A stretch of 54,142 nucleotides of DNA, taken from assembly GCF_022179225.1 (NCBI RefSeq), contig NZ_BPQL01000052.1:1-54142 (forward strand), written 5' to 3'. Source of the DNA: Methylobacterium goesingense. GTDB lineage: Bacteria > Pseudomonadota > Alphaproteobacteria > Rhizobiales > Beijerinckiaceae. A program made the translations under genes and the position numbers. Shown here piece by piece: positions 27,019-36,252 of this stretch; positions within the stretch are counted from its first letter, which is position 1; each line of letters opens with the position of its first letter. The notes beneath the pieces are model-generated. The model worked only from the letters and a program-made list of their open reading frames with translations. It was not told the origin of the DNA and did not search any database.

Positions 27019-27525
27019 TTATTCTCCGGCGACCACCGCCAGCGTCGGCGTGAAGCGTCCGTTGGCGGGTGGGGCCGGAAGGGGTAGGGCCGTGGTGGAC
27101 TTGACCTTCTCCATCGCGAACCGAGAGGTCACGTTCTTGAGGGGCAGAGTCGCGATGAGGTGCTTATAGAACGTATCGTAAGCGCGCATATCGGCGACGA
27201 CGACGCGGAGCATGTAATCCACGTCGCCGGCCATGCGGTAGAACTCGAGCACCTCCGGCATCGCCGAAACAGTCTCGGCGAAGCGCTCCAACCATTCGCG
27301 GGAGTGATCTGCAGTCTCGATGGAGACGAATACGGTGAGGCCAAGGCCGAGCTTCACCGGATCGAGCACAGCGACGCGCCGGTCGATGACGCCGTCCGCC
27401 TCCAGGCGCTGGATACGCTTCCAGCACGGGGTCTGCGACAGTCCGACCTTCTCGCCGATGGTGGCGATGGACAGGGTGGCGTCGTGCTGCAGCAACGCCA
27501 GGATCTTCAGGTCGATCGAATCCAA
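27019..27525 (-). CDS. Lrp/AsnC-family transcriptional regulator
   Basis: A regulator of about 168 residues. The N-terminal helix-turn-helix (DLKILALLQHDATLSI, IGEKVGLSQTPCWKRIQRLE) is followed by the RAM ligand domain (VFVSIETADHS, EFYRMAGDVDYMLRVV). I place the start at TTG 27525 because it gives the usual Lrp length and GAGG lies about five bases upstream; the frame continues open to ATG 27687 with an Arg/Ala-rich extension that looks non-coding. It sits between the cysJI and cysHDN operons and is divergent from cysH, so it is a candidate regulator of one or both. A GAGAAT/ATTCTC hairpin spans its stop codon. Confidence 0.85.
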   Translation of the reverse strand: MDSIDLKILALLQHDATLSIATIGEKVGLSQTPCWKRIQRLEADGVIDRRVAVLDPVKLGLGLTVFVSIETADHSREWLERFAETVSAMPEVLEFYRMAGDVDYMLRVVVADMRAYDTFYKHLIATLPLKNVTSRFAMEKVKSTTALPLPAPPANGRFTPTLAVVAGE

Positions 27526-27690
27526 GCTGGCCTCGCGGGTTCGTGAGACGGACGGACGGGCGGCGCGCCCTATCGTGGTGGCCCGATGAGAAGGAAATTT
27601 CTCCACCGGGTGACAGGATGGGGTCGCGGCCCGCTGCGGCAAGGCCGCCGCCGCGCTTCGGGGTTGACCCGTGCGGATGGCCGCCATGCC

Positions 27691-27715
27691 TTGACAGCGT
27701 TCGTTATAGCGAACA
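27691..27715 (+). promoter_or_regulatory. Candidate cysH promoter and operator
   Basis: A consensus -35 TTGACA at 27691-27696 is followed at 27699-27714 by the near-perfect palindrome GTTCGTTATAGCGAAC, which has a single mismatched pair. The palindrome fills the spacer towards a weak -10, a classic position for a regulator. A related element lies before cysJ at 26953-26970. Confidence 0.5.
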
Positions 27716-27782
27716 TTTCAGGGATCAGACAAGCCACATCGCCACGCCCGCCCGGCAAAACCGTCACCGTAAGAAGTCGCTC

Positions 27783-28580
27783 ATGACCTCTCCCCTGGAA
27801 AACGCGGCGCTGGACCTCGCCTCCGCGATGGCCGGCCTGGACCTGAAGGGCCGGATCGCGCTGATCGAGGCGACGGTGCCGGGCCGGCTGGTGTTCACCA
27901 CCAGCCTCGGCATCGAGGATCAGGCGCTGACCCACGCGGTCGCGATGCAGAAGGGCCGGACCGAGATCGTCACCCTCGATACCGGCCGGCTCTACCCCGA
28001 GACCTACGACACCTGGAGCGAGACCGAATCGGCCTATGGCATCCGCATCCGCGCCTACGCGCCCGAGCGCGAGGCCGAGGAGCGGTTCGTGGCCGAATCC
28101 GGTATCAATGGATTCCGCCATTCCGTCGCCGCCCGGCAGGCCTGCTGCGGCTTCCGCAAGGTCGAGCCGCTCGGCCGCGCACTGGACGGGGCCGCCGGCT
28201 GGCTCACCGGCCTGCGGGCCGGCCAATCGGCCAACCGCGCCGACACGCCGCTGGCGGAGGCCGACGCGGCGCGCGGCCTGATCAAGATCAATCCGCTGGC
28301 GGACTGGTCCCGCGCCGACGTGGAGCGCTTCGTCTCCGACAATTACGTGCCCTACAACGTGCTGCACGATCGCGGCTTCCCCTCGATCGGCTGCGCGCCC
28401 TGCACCCGGGCGATCCGCATCGGCGAAGACGAGCGCGCCGGCCGCTGGTGGTGGGAGCAGACCTCCAAGAAGGAATGCGGCCTGCACGTCCACGCCGCCG
28501 AAGAGAGCGTCGCGCCCGGCCAGGAAGCGGCCGCCTTCGAAACAACCCCACCCTCGAATGCCCTGGAGATGGCCCGATGA
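27783..28580 (+). CDS. cysH: Adenylyl-sulfate (APS) reductase, CysH family
   Basis: A 265-residue thioredoxin-dependent reductase giving sulfite. The four cluster ligands of the APS-type enzymes are present as ACCGF (about Cys121-122) and GCAPC (about Cys204 and 207), followed by the C-terminal ECGLHV that carries the catalytic Cys. The PAPS-only enzymes of enterics lack the CC and CxxC pairs, so this enzyme most likely uses APS directly, which fits the absence of an APS kinase gene here. ATG 27783 fits the family start. It overlaps cysD by 4 bp (ATGA). Confidence 0.93.
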   Translation: MTSPLENAALDLASAMAGLDLKGRIALIEATVPGRLVFTTSLGIEDQALTHAVAMQKGRTEIVTLDTGRLYPETYDTWSETESAYGIRIRAYAPEREAEERFVAESGINGFRHSVAARQACCGFRKVEPLGRALDGAAGWLTGLRAGQSANRADTPLAEADAARGLIKINPLADWSRADVERFVSDNYVPYNVLHDRGFPSIGCAPCTRAIRIGEDERAGRWWWEQTSKKECGLHVHAAEESVAPGQEAAAFETTPPSNALEMAR

Positions 28581-29548
28581 GCGGCGCCCCCCTCACCACC
28601 CAAGCGGCCACTACCCAAGCGGCCACCACCCAAGCGGCGAGCCGGTCCGCGCGGCTCACCCATCTCCAGCGCCTGGAAGCCGAGAGCATCCACATCATGC
28701 GGGAGACGGTCGCCGAGACCGAGAACCCGGTGATGCTCTATTCCATCGGCAAGGATTCGTCGGTGCTGCTGCACCTGGCCCTGAAGGCGTTCGCCCCCGG
28801 GCGGCTGCCGTTCCCCCTGATGCACATCGATACCACCTGGAAGTTCAAGGAGATGATCGCCTTCCGCGACCAGCGCGCGAAGGAACTCGGTCTCGACCTG
28901 ATCGTCCACACCAACCAGGACGGTCTGGCCCGCGGCATCGGCCCCGTGAGCCACGGCTCCGAGGTCCACACCGACGTGATGAAGACCCAGGCCCTGCGCC
29001 AGGCCCTCGACAAGCACCGGTTCGACGCGGCCTTCGGCGGCGCCCGGCGCGACGAGGAGGCGAGCCGCGCCAAGGAGCGCATCGTCTCCCTGCGCACGGC
29101 CCAGCACCGCTGGGACCCGAAGCGCCAGCGCGCCGAGCCCTGGCACCTCTACAACATGCGCAAGAAGCGCGGCGAGTCGCTGCGCGTGTTCCCGCTCTCG
29201 AACTGGACCGAACTCGACGTCTGGCTCTACATCGAGCAGGAGCGGATCCCGATCGTGCCGCTCTACTTCGCCAAGCCCCGTCCGGTGGTGGAGCGCGAGG
29301 GCCAGCTCATCATGGTCGACGACGACCGCCTGCCCCTGAACCCGGGCGAGACCCCGAAGGACGTGTCGGTCCGCTTCCGCACCCTCGGTGACTATCCGCT
29401 GACCGGCGCCGTGGAGAGCAGTGCCGCGACCCTGCCGGAGATCATCGGCGAGACCCTGGCCGCCCGGACCTCGGAGCGCCAGGGCCGCGTCATCGACAAG
29501 GACGGCGCCGGCGCCATGGAGCGCAAGAAGCAGGAGGGCTATTTCTAA
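28577..29548 (+). CDS. cysD: Sulfate adenylyltransferase subunit 2 CysD
   Basis: The catalytic subunit of ATP sulfurylase, 323 residues, an N-type ATP pyrophosphatase that makes APS from sulfate and ATP with CysN. The PP-loop appears as YSIGKDSSV near residues 56-64, followed by MHIDTTWKF and [15 protein letters not shown]. The N-terminus is extended by a three-fold TTQAA repeat encoded by three tandem 15-bp units at 28595-28639, ahead of the family start [14 protein letters not shown]. The start codon overlaps the cysH stop, implying translational coupling. Confidence 0.95.
   Translation: MSGAPLTTQAATTQAATTQAASRSARLTHLQRLEAESIHIMRETVAETENPVMLYSIGKDSSVLLHLALKAFAPGRLPFPLMHIDTTWKFKEMIAFRDQRAKELGLDLIVHTNQDGLARGIGPVSHGSEVHTDVMKTQALRQALDKHRFDAAFGGARRDEEASRAKERIVSLRTAQHRWDPKRQRAEPWHLYNMRKKRGESLRVFPLSNWTELDVWLYIEQERIPIVPLYFAKPRPVVEREGQLIMVDDDRLPLNPGETPKDVSVRFRTLGDYPLTGAVESSAATLPEIIGETLAARTSERQGRVIDKDGAGAMERKKQEGYF
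28595..28639 (+). repeat. Three tandem 15-bp units inside cysD
   Basis: Units 28595-28609, 28610-28624 and 28625-28639 share the core ACCCAAGCGGC and differ only at two positions. Each encodes TTQAA. The length is a multiple of three, so copy-number change would alter the N-terminus without breaking the frame. Confidence 0.85.
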
Positions 29549-29549
29549 G

Positions 29550-30950
29550 ATGACGATCCATCAGTCACCCGAAGCCTTCGGCTACGACGCCTTCCTGTCG
29601 GCCCACCAGAACAAGGAGGTGCTCCGCTTCATCACCTGTGGCTCCGTCGACGACGGCAAGTCGACGCTGATCGGCCGACTCCTGCACGACACCAAGCAGA
29701 TCTTCGACGACCAGGTGACGGCCCTGCAGCGCGATTCGCGCAAGCACGGCACGCAGGGCGCCGAGATCGACCTGGCGCTCCTCGTGGACGGCCTCCAGGC
29801 CGAGCGCGAGCAGGGCATCACCATCGACGTCGCCTACCGCTTCTTCTCCACGGACAAGCGCTCCTTCATCGTCGCCGACACCCCCGGCCACGAGCAATAC
29901 ACCCGCAACATGGCCACCGGCGCCTCCACGGCGGACGTGGCGGTGATCCTGGTGGATGCCCGCCAGGGGCTGACCCGGCAGACCCGGCGCCACGCGCTCC
30001 TGGTCTCGCTGCTGGGCATCAAGCGCGTGGCGCTCGCGGTGAACAAGATGGACCTCGTCGGCTGGTCGCAGACCCGGTTCGAGGAGCTTCTGGCCGCGTT
30101 CAAGGACTTCGCGGCGCCCCTCGGCTTCACCGAGATCCGGGCGATTCCGCTCTCGGCCAAGAACGGCGACAACGTCGTGCTGCCGGGCACCGCCGCGCCC
30201 TGGTACACCGGCACCCCGCTGCTCCAGTACCTCGAGACCGTCCCGGTCCGCGTCGAGGAGCAGGCCGCCCCGTTCCGCATGGCGGTGCAGTGGGTCAACC
30301 GGCCGAACTCCGATTTCCGGGGCTTTGCCGGCCTCATCGCCAGCGGGCGCGTCGCCCCCGGGGACGCCGTGATCGTGGAGCCCTCGGGCCGCACCTCGAC
30401 CATCGCCCGCATCGTCACCGCCGACGGCGATCTGCCCCACGCGGTGGAGGGCCAGTCCGTCACCCTGGTGCTGGCCGACGAGATCGACGCCTCGCGCGGT
30501 TCGGTCATCGTCACGGCCGACGCGCCGATGCGGGTAACCGACAGCCTCGAGGCCCGCCTGTTCTGGGCGGCCGAGACCGAGCTCCTGCCCGGCGCCACCC
30601 TGCTCGCCAAGATCGGGACCGTGACAGTGAACGCCGTCGTCACGACGATCCGGACCCGGATCGATCCCGAGACCGGCAACCCCGAGCCGGCCGCGCGCCT
30701 CACCGCCAACGACATCGCCGATGTCACCCTGACCCTCGACCGGGCGGTGGCGGTCGATGCCTACGCGGCCAATCGCGATACCGGCGGCTTCATCCTGATC
30801 GACCGCGAGACCACCGACACGGCGGCTCTCGGCCTGATCCAGGCCGATGCGGCGGCGGCTCCGGTCAAGGAAGAGCCCGCGGCTGTCCGCGAAAAGCGCT
30901 CCGGCGGCGGCTTCCTGTCGAAGCTGCGCTGGGTCTTCGGCGGGATCTGA
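29550..30950 (+). CDS. cysN: Sulfate adenylyltransferase subunit 1 (GTPase) CysN
   Basis: The regulatory GTPase of ATP sulfurylase, 466 residues, which couples GTP hydrolysis to APS formation by CysD. GTP-binding motifs are GSVDDGKST (about residues 30-38), DTPGHEQYTRN (about 110) and NKMDLVG (about 167), followed by two beta-barrel domains. There is no fused CysC kinase domain: the protein ends soon after the barrels with GGGFLSKLRWVFGGI. ATG 29550 follows the cysD stop by one base. A strong hairpin ends the operon. Confidence 0.95.
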   Translation: MTIHQSPEAFGYDAFLSAHQNKEVLRFITCGSVDDGKSTLIGRLLHDTKQIFDDQVTALQRDSRKHGTQGAEIDLALLVDGLQAEREQGITIDVAYRFFSTDKRSFIVADTPGHEQYTRNMATGASTADVAVILVDARQGLTRQTRRHALLVSLLGIKRVALAVNKMDLVGWSQTRFEELLAAFKDFAAPLGFTEIRAIPLSAKNGDNVVLPGTAAPWYTGTPLLQYLETVPVRVEEQAAPFRMAVQWVNRPNSDFRGFAGLIASGRVAPGDAVIVEPSGRTSTIARIVTADGDLPHAVEGQSVTLVLADEIDASRGSVIVTADAPMRVTDSLEARLFWAAETELLPGATLLAKIGTVTVNAVVTTIRTRIDPETGNPEPAARLTANDIADVTLTLDRAVAVDAYAANRDTGGFILIDRETTDTAALGLIQADAAAAPVKEEPAAVREKRSGGGFLSKLRWVFGGI

Positions 30951-30994
30951 CCGCACCCGGATTTCGGGCCGTCCGGCCCGGCATCCGCCCGTTT

Positions 30995-31045
30995 GGAACG
31001 TAAGAACGCCGGCCCGCCTGTCGCGGGCCGGCGTTCTTGCGTTCC
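30995..31045. terminator. Strong bidirectional terminator after cysN
   Basis: A 23-bp stem with one G-T wobble (left arm 30995-31017, right arm 31023-31045, loop CTGTC) lies between the convergent cysN and the AlgJ/AlgX-like gene. Arms contain AAGAACGCCGG and CCGGCGTTCTT, giving A/T-rich outer ends usable in both directions. Confidence 0.75.
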
Positions 31046-31049
31046 GGCC

Positions 31050-31988
31050 TCAGGCGCCGAGCCCGAGTTCGGCCCCGAACCGCTCGGCGCAGTACGCGTC
31101 GAGATCGAAGCCGTCGTCTGGCACCTGGAACATGAAGCGCTCGGCGATCTGCGTGACGAGGATGTCCGGCATCGTGCGCTCCACGTAGCGCCAGTCGATC
31201 GAGGTCGACCAGATGAAGTGCACCTCGCGGAAGGTCTCCGCGAGCATGATGGTCAGCATCGACGGCGCGAAATGCGCGTAGGAATCGCCGAACAGGACGA
31301 GGCGGCGCGGATCGGCAGCGGGGGACGCGTTCCGGTAGATCACGTGCGCGCCGACATGCAGCGTGTTGATGGCGCCGTCCGCCTCCCGCTTTTCGACGAT
31401 GGGGCTCGCGTAGTGCCGCACGGCGTCGCGCTGGAGGTCGTAGAAGCGGGCGGGCTCCGATTGGGGCGGTTCGAGCTGGCCGCCGAGGTCGCCCTGGAAC
31501 TGCTGCACCACGAAGGGCCGTTCCGGCAGGTCCTCCTGCGGCACGGCCCCGAGGGACTGGCAGAGGGCGCGATAGGCCACCATGCGCCCGGCGAAGGACC
31601 AGTGGCTGTCGGTCCGGAAGTAGAGATCCTCGTCCCGGCAGCGCTGGCGGAAGGCGGTGACGAGGTCGAGGCAGGAGCGGCGCACGAGGGGATGCCAGAT
31701 CAGGCTCTGGCGCAGGCGCAGGGCCGGGGACAGGCGCTGGTCGATCTCGAGACCCTGCAGGAGGTGGTCGTAGACCGTCAGCTTCTCGGGCACGATCAGG
31801 TGCTGGTAGGTGGTGCCGAGGCTCTCGCAGCGCCGGCTCCGGGCGATGAGCAGCCCCCTCCAGTCCGCCAGCCGCTGTTTCATGAGGGGCGTATCGCTGA
31901 ACTGGCCGATCACGTTGTTGCTGCCCGCCGTGAGAAACAGCCAGCCGTCGCGTCCCTCGTGAATGAAGGCCGCCAGCGCGTCGGGCAT
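31050..31988 (-). CDS. AlgJ/AlgX-like SGNH-fold protein
   Basis: A 312-residue protein resembling the polysaccharide O-acetyltransferases AlgJ and AlgX. It has the opening GRDGWLFLTAG typical of the family (compare EGxDGWLFL), the active-site pair TDSHWSFAGRMVAY near residue 128-141 and LFGDSYAHF near 233. No signal peptide or membrane anchor is seen with ATG 31988, which is supported by AAAGGA eight bases upstream; an upstream ATG at 32015 adds nine basic residues. No AlgI-type membrane acyltransferase is adjacent, so the acetyl donor side is missing here. It is convergent with cysN. Confidence 0.72.
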   Translation of the reverse strand: MPDALAAFIHEGRDGWLFLTAGSNNVIGQFSDTPLMKQRLADWRGLLIARSRRCESLGTTYQHLIVPEKLTVYDHLLQGLEIDQRLSPALRLRQSLIWHPLVRRSCLDLVTAFRQRCRDEDLYFRTDSHWSFAGRMVAYRALCQSLGAVPQEDLPERPFVVQQFQGDLGGQLEPPQSEPARFYDLQRDAVRHYASPIVEKREADGAINTLHVGAHVIYRNASPAADPRRLVLFGDSYAHFAPSMLTIMLAETFREVHFIWSTSIDWRYVERTMPDILVTQIAERFMFQVPDDGFDLDAYCAERFGAELGLGA

Positions 31989-32034
31989 CCGTGATCCTTT
32001 CCGGCCTGATCTCACCTCTCGGGGCAGCGCTTAA

Positions 32035-33477
<1,443 letters not shown>

Positions 33478-34039
33478 TCCGCAAGGACCGGGAAAAGCCG
33501 GTCCGGCGGCCCCGCATGGCGGCCGGCCCGGTCGTTCCAGCTCTGGACGAAGTGTCGAACGATGCCGCGCGCCTGCGCGCCCTCAGCGAGGCGTGCGGAT
33601 CGTCGCAGCCGGGATGAACCGCGCGATGTCGGTTGCCGGCTTCGCGCGGGCCCCCTACATCGGGCGTCCCTGCCGCCGAGGCGTCCGATGGTTTCGCGAA
33701 CCCTCTCGGGCTTGGCATGGTAGCGGGGCTTGTCGTGACGGGGCGGCGCGGACCAGTTCTCTGCGCGGTTTCTGTGAGGCCTAGTGGGCCGGGTTGCGAC
33801 AGGCGTGTCACGGGCGCGGGGAACAGGAACCGCCGCCGTGGCGCATGGCCCACCTCGATCCCGGCTTCCGTGGCCTATTCATCGAATCCGCGTCGCCATC
33901 CGGGTCCATCTCGAAATCGTGCCGAAGCGGAACAGGCCGCCCCTGCGGGAGGGCGCCGATCGTTAAGGATCCTCGGCAACAGTGGGGGATGACCGGGGAA
34001 CCGGTCGCGTCCCACCGCGTAGCTTCGGGCCCGACTATC
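33478..34039. other. Non-coding gap of about 560 bp
   Basis: Apart from the hairpin at 33485-33504 I see no gene with protein-like composition; the open frames here are Arg/Ala/Gly-rich chance frames. The right end must hold the promoter of the small membrane protein at 34040. I find no repeat or clear RNA gene. Confidence 0.5.
33485..33504 (+). terminator. Candidate terminator after aminotransferase
   Basis: GGACCGG at 33485-33491 pairs with CCGGTCC at 33498-33504 around the loop GAAAAG, 8 bp after the stop. No U-tract follows. Confidence 0.4.
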
Positions 34040-34321
34040 ATGAGACGCCTCCTGACGGGTGGCATCAAGGCGATCCTCGCCATTGCCGCGCTTGCCACCG
34101 CCACCCACTGGGTCCTGCGCCTTCAGCGCGAACCCACGCCCTCGTCCCGTGTCCTGGCTGAAATCGCCGATCCGGTGACCACCGGCTCGATCATTCCGCG
34201 CAAGGGGGAGGCAGCCGAGCCCGCCGTCGTGCATCCGGACGTGACGAAGGGCCTCGACCAGCGCGGCCTTTTAGCCCTGTTCGAGGGCGCGAAGCTCCAG
34301 AAAGCCGCCGCCAAGCGCTGA
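34040..34321 (+). CDS. Small single-pass membrane protein of unknown function
   Basis: A 93-residue protein with an N-terminal membrane segment (about residues 6-26, GGIKAILAIAALATATHWVL) followed by a hydrophilic tail with a VTTGSI segment of the kind seen in many uncharacterised Hyphomicrobiales exported proteins. ATG 34040 is chosen because it opens the hydrophobic segment; the open frame further upstream has no protein character. It stands alone. Function unknown. Confidence 0.6.
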   Translation: MRRLLTGGIKAILAIAALATATHWVLRLQREPTPSSRVLAEIADPVTTGSIIPRKGEAAEPAVVHPDVTKGLDQRGLLALFEGAKLQKAAAKR

Positions 34322-34505
34322 AGCGCGCGCGGCCGTTCGCCGGGCGGCGCAACGCCGCGGCGCCGATGGTCGCACGCCGCATGATCTGGTCTCGTGTGGG
34401 GCCGGACAGCGCTGGCGCACCGTGCGACGATCCGGCCGATACCGGAACCGGCTTCTGCCTCGGGGGGTTGGTGAGCATCTCCCACAACCCGACAGGAGGC
34501 TTCGC

Positions 34506-34739
34506 ATGGCCACACTCGGCATGGCCAATCCCGGCCTACCCATCCCCGAGCCGCTGCCCGGCGGCATCCCTGGCGACCTGCCGACACCGCCGATTCCGGA
34601 GGAGCAGCCGGATATCGGCCCGACCGGACCGCGCACCCCTTATCCGGTTAACGATCCGGGCATCGACGAGCCGACCGGGCCGGGCTCCGAGCCCGATTAT
34701 CTCCCCGGCGGGCCGACCGACCCCGGCGTGCGCATGTAG
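34506..34739 (+). CDS. Small proline-rich protein of unknown function
   Basis: A 77-residue protein with about a third of its residues Pro or Gly and several acidic residues (PIPEPLPGGIPGDLPTPPIP, PIPEEQPDIGPTGP). It lacks a signal peptide and is likely disordered. A near-perfect AGGAGG sits eight bases before ATG 34506, which is the main reason to accept it. No family recognised. Confidence 0.6.
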   Translation: MATLGMANPGLPIPEPLPGGIPGDLPTPPIPEEQPDIGPTGPRTPYPVNDPGIDEPTGPGSEPDYLPGGPTDPGVRM

Positions 34740-34756
34740 CGTCTCGCGATCCGGGC

Positions 34757-35146
34757 TCAGTGATCGCCGTGCGACGCCCGCACGTCGCGCGGCGCGCTGA
34801 GAATCTCCGAGAGGCTCGTCACCACGTGGCGGGCCTCTTCGTCCGTCAGGCGCAACTGGAACGGCGGCAGGGCGCCCGCCTGCAGGGCGACCACGGCCTG
34901 CCCCTGCTCGTCGGTGCCGACCTCGATGGCGGAGGAGGTCACATCGAGCATCGCGATGTCCTCGTCGCTCAGATCGTCGGGCAGATCGGCGTCGTCCGGC
35001 TCGTCGATAGCGGTGAGGAGCTGGCTCACGGCACGCACGAGGGCGCGCGCCGCGCGGGCATCCATGACCACCGCCGTCGCCTGATCGTCTTTCTGGAACG
35101 AGAGCTGGATGTTCGCGCCTTCGAGGGAAACCGAGATGCCTGCCAT
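34757..35146 (-). CDS. Hypothetical protein, 129 residues
   Basis: An acidic soluble protein beginning MAGISVSLEGANIQLSFQKD with an N-terminal beta-rich part, a helix containing ARAARALVRAVSQLL, an Asp/Glu-rich linker (DEPDDADLPDDLSDEDIA) and a C-terminal part QLRLTDEEARHVVTSLSEIL. Composition is well balanced and third positions GC-rich, so it is a real gene. The repeated theme of a strand followed by an ARxLV-type helix suggests two related halves. I do not recognise the family. It is convergent with the proline-rich gene, 17 bp away. Confidence 0.7.
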   Translation of the reverse strand: MAGISVSLEGANIQLSFQKDDQATAVVMDARAARALVRAVSQLLTAIDEPDDADLPDDLSDEDIAMLDVTSSAIEVGTDEQGQAVVALQAGALPPFQLRLTDEEARHVVTSLSEILSAPRDVRASHGDH

Positions 35147-35436
35147 GAATCGCCTAAATGCTTGGTCACGAACTCTTATATGCGGTCGGAGCGGCGAAGA
35201 ACACCGGGTCCGGCGGGCCCTGCGCGCGGGGCGGCGACGGTTCGGTCGGGTTGAATGCCTTGTTGCCGCCGCATGATCGGACTACATGTAGGGACAGCGG
35301 GCATCGGTGAGCTGAGCGTTTGCACCAAGAAGCGTCTCACGTCCTGCTGATTCCGTCAGGTCTACCGAAGAGGATCCGCCGCTTGCGTCGCGTAGACGCG
35401 GGCTGTTGATCGACGAACGATACGAGGATCTATTTC

Positions 35437-35646
35437 GTGAATACCGGCACTGTTAAGTGGTTCAACGAGACCAAGGGCTACGGCTTCATTCAGCCTGACG
35501 ACGGCGGCAAGGATGTGTTCGTTCACATCTCCGCAGTCGAGCGCGCTGGCATGCGCAACCTCATCGAGGGTCAGAAGATCTCCTACGAGATTCAGACCGA
35601 CAAGCGCAGCGGCAAGGACTCGGCTGGTAACCTCCAGGCGGCCTGA
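35437..35646 (+). CDS. Cold-shock domain protein (CspA family)
   Basis: A 69-residue single-strand nucleic-acid-binding protein. The RNP1 motif is KGYGFIQP and RNP2 is DVFVHIS, both intact; the fold is a five-strand OB barrel covering the whole protein. It starts with GTG 35437, with GAGGA about ten bases upstream. A roughly 290-bp untranslated leader may precede it, as is common for cold-shock genes. A UUCG-looped hairpin follows. Confidence 0.95.
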   Translation: MNTGTVKWFNETKGYGFIQPDDGGKDVFVHISAVERAGMRNLIEGQKISYEIQTDKRSGKDSAGNLQAA

Positions 35647-35655
35647 CGCTTCCGG

Positions 35656-35675
35656 CGCCAGCCTTCGGGCTGGCG
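35656..35675 (+). terminator. UUCG-tetraloop hairpin after csp
   Basis: CGCCAGCC at 35656-35663 pairs with GGCTGGCG at 35668-35675 around a TTCG loop. It is followed by T and a run of C instead of T, so termination efficiency is uncertain. Confidence 0.5.
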
Positions 35676-35856
35676 TCCCCCCCCAAAGCGGCCTCTTGCG
35701 AGGTCGCGAGAGAGCTTCATATGAAGCTTGAGAGCCGCCGGCGATCGGAACCCTTCCGGGGAGAAGGGAACGCGAGACCCGGCATTCCCCCAACACCAAC
35801 GATTTGAGCCCCCTGGGGCCTGCACATCCAAGTTTCTGAAAGTACACAAGAAAAAT

Positions 35857-36108
35857 ATGTTGTTTGAATACACTCGGCGCCGCGGCGTCCGTTCGCCCGT
35901 CACGGACGCGGCGACATTCAAGGTTGGTCGTCTCAAGCAGACCCTGTCGCACGATGCCCAGGTTCAGGATGCCAAGAGCCACGACATCGACCTCAGCCAC
36001 CTGATCGACACCTCCTACAATTATCATTCGCCGCGCGAGCTGCGCTGGCATCTGGCCGAGCGCTTCGGCATGGCCCCCGAGGCCGTCGCCCTTCTCGAGC
36101 ACGCCTGA
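35857..36108 (+). CDS. Hypothetical small protein, 83 residues
   Basis: A protein starting MLFEYTRRRGVRSPVTDAAT and ending in a helical segment ELRWHLAERFGMAPEAVALLEHA. The middle (DIDLSHLIDTSYNYHSPREL) is rich in His and Tyr. Composition is protein-like. The ribosome-binding site is weak (GAAAAAT), and the frame is open upstream, so the start is uncertain. It lies downstream of the cold-shock gene in an AT-richer stretch. No family recognised. Confidence 0.55.
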   Translation: MLFEYTRRRGVRSPVTDAATFKVGRLKQTLSHDAQVQDAKSHDIDLSHLIDTSYNYHSPRELRWHLAERFGMAPEAVALLEHA

Positions 36109-36114
36109 GAAAGC

Positions 36115-36144
36115 TGCCGAGCCGCCGTACGCGGATGCTCGGCA
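36115..36144 (+). terminator. Candidate terminator after 83-residue gene
   Basis: TGCCGAGC at 36115-36122 pairs with GCTCGGCA at 36137-36144, with a further CCG/CGG pairing in the loop. It begins 7 bp after the stop. No U-tract. Confidence 0.4.
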
Positions 36145-36232
36145 CACGGCGTTCCGCGTCGGGTCTAATAAGCTCCCGGTCCGGGCGTGCCGGGTTTCAC
36201 ACGCCCCCACCCATCAAATCGAGCCGGAGCCC

Positions 36233-36252
36233 GGACCCGCGTCAGCGGGTCC
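36233..36252 (-). terminator. Hairpin spanning the stop codon of the cysQ-like gene
   Basis: GGACCCGC at 36233-36240 pairs perfectly with GCGGGTCC at 36245-36252; the four-base loop holds the stop codon (TGA on the minus strand, 36242-36244). It may end or stabilise the transcript. Confidence 0.4.

Noticed and set aside
27526..27687. Longer start for the Lrp-type regulator
   Set aside because: The extra 54 residues are Arg/Ala/Pro/Ser-rich without family similarity and would cover the cysH promoter region.
33593..33992. Several overlapping open frames between the aminotransferase and the small membrane protein
   Set aside because: All are Arg/Gly/Ala/Ser-rich chance frames with no ribosome-binding site or recognisable segment.
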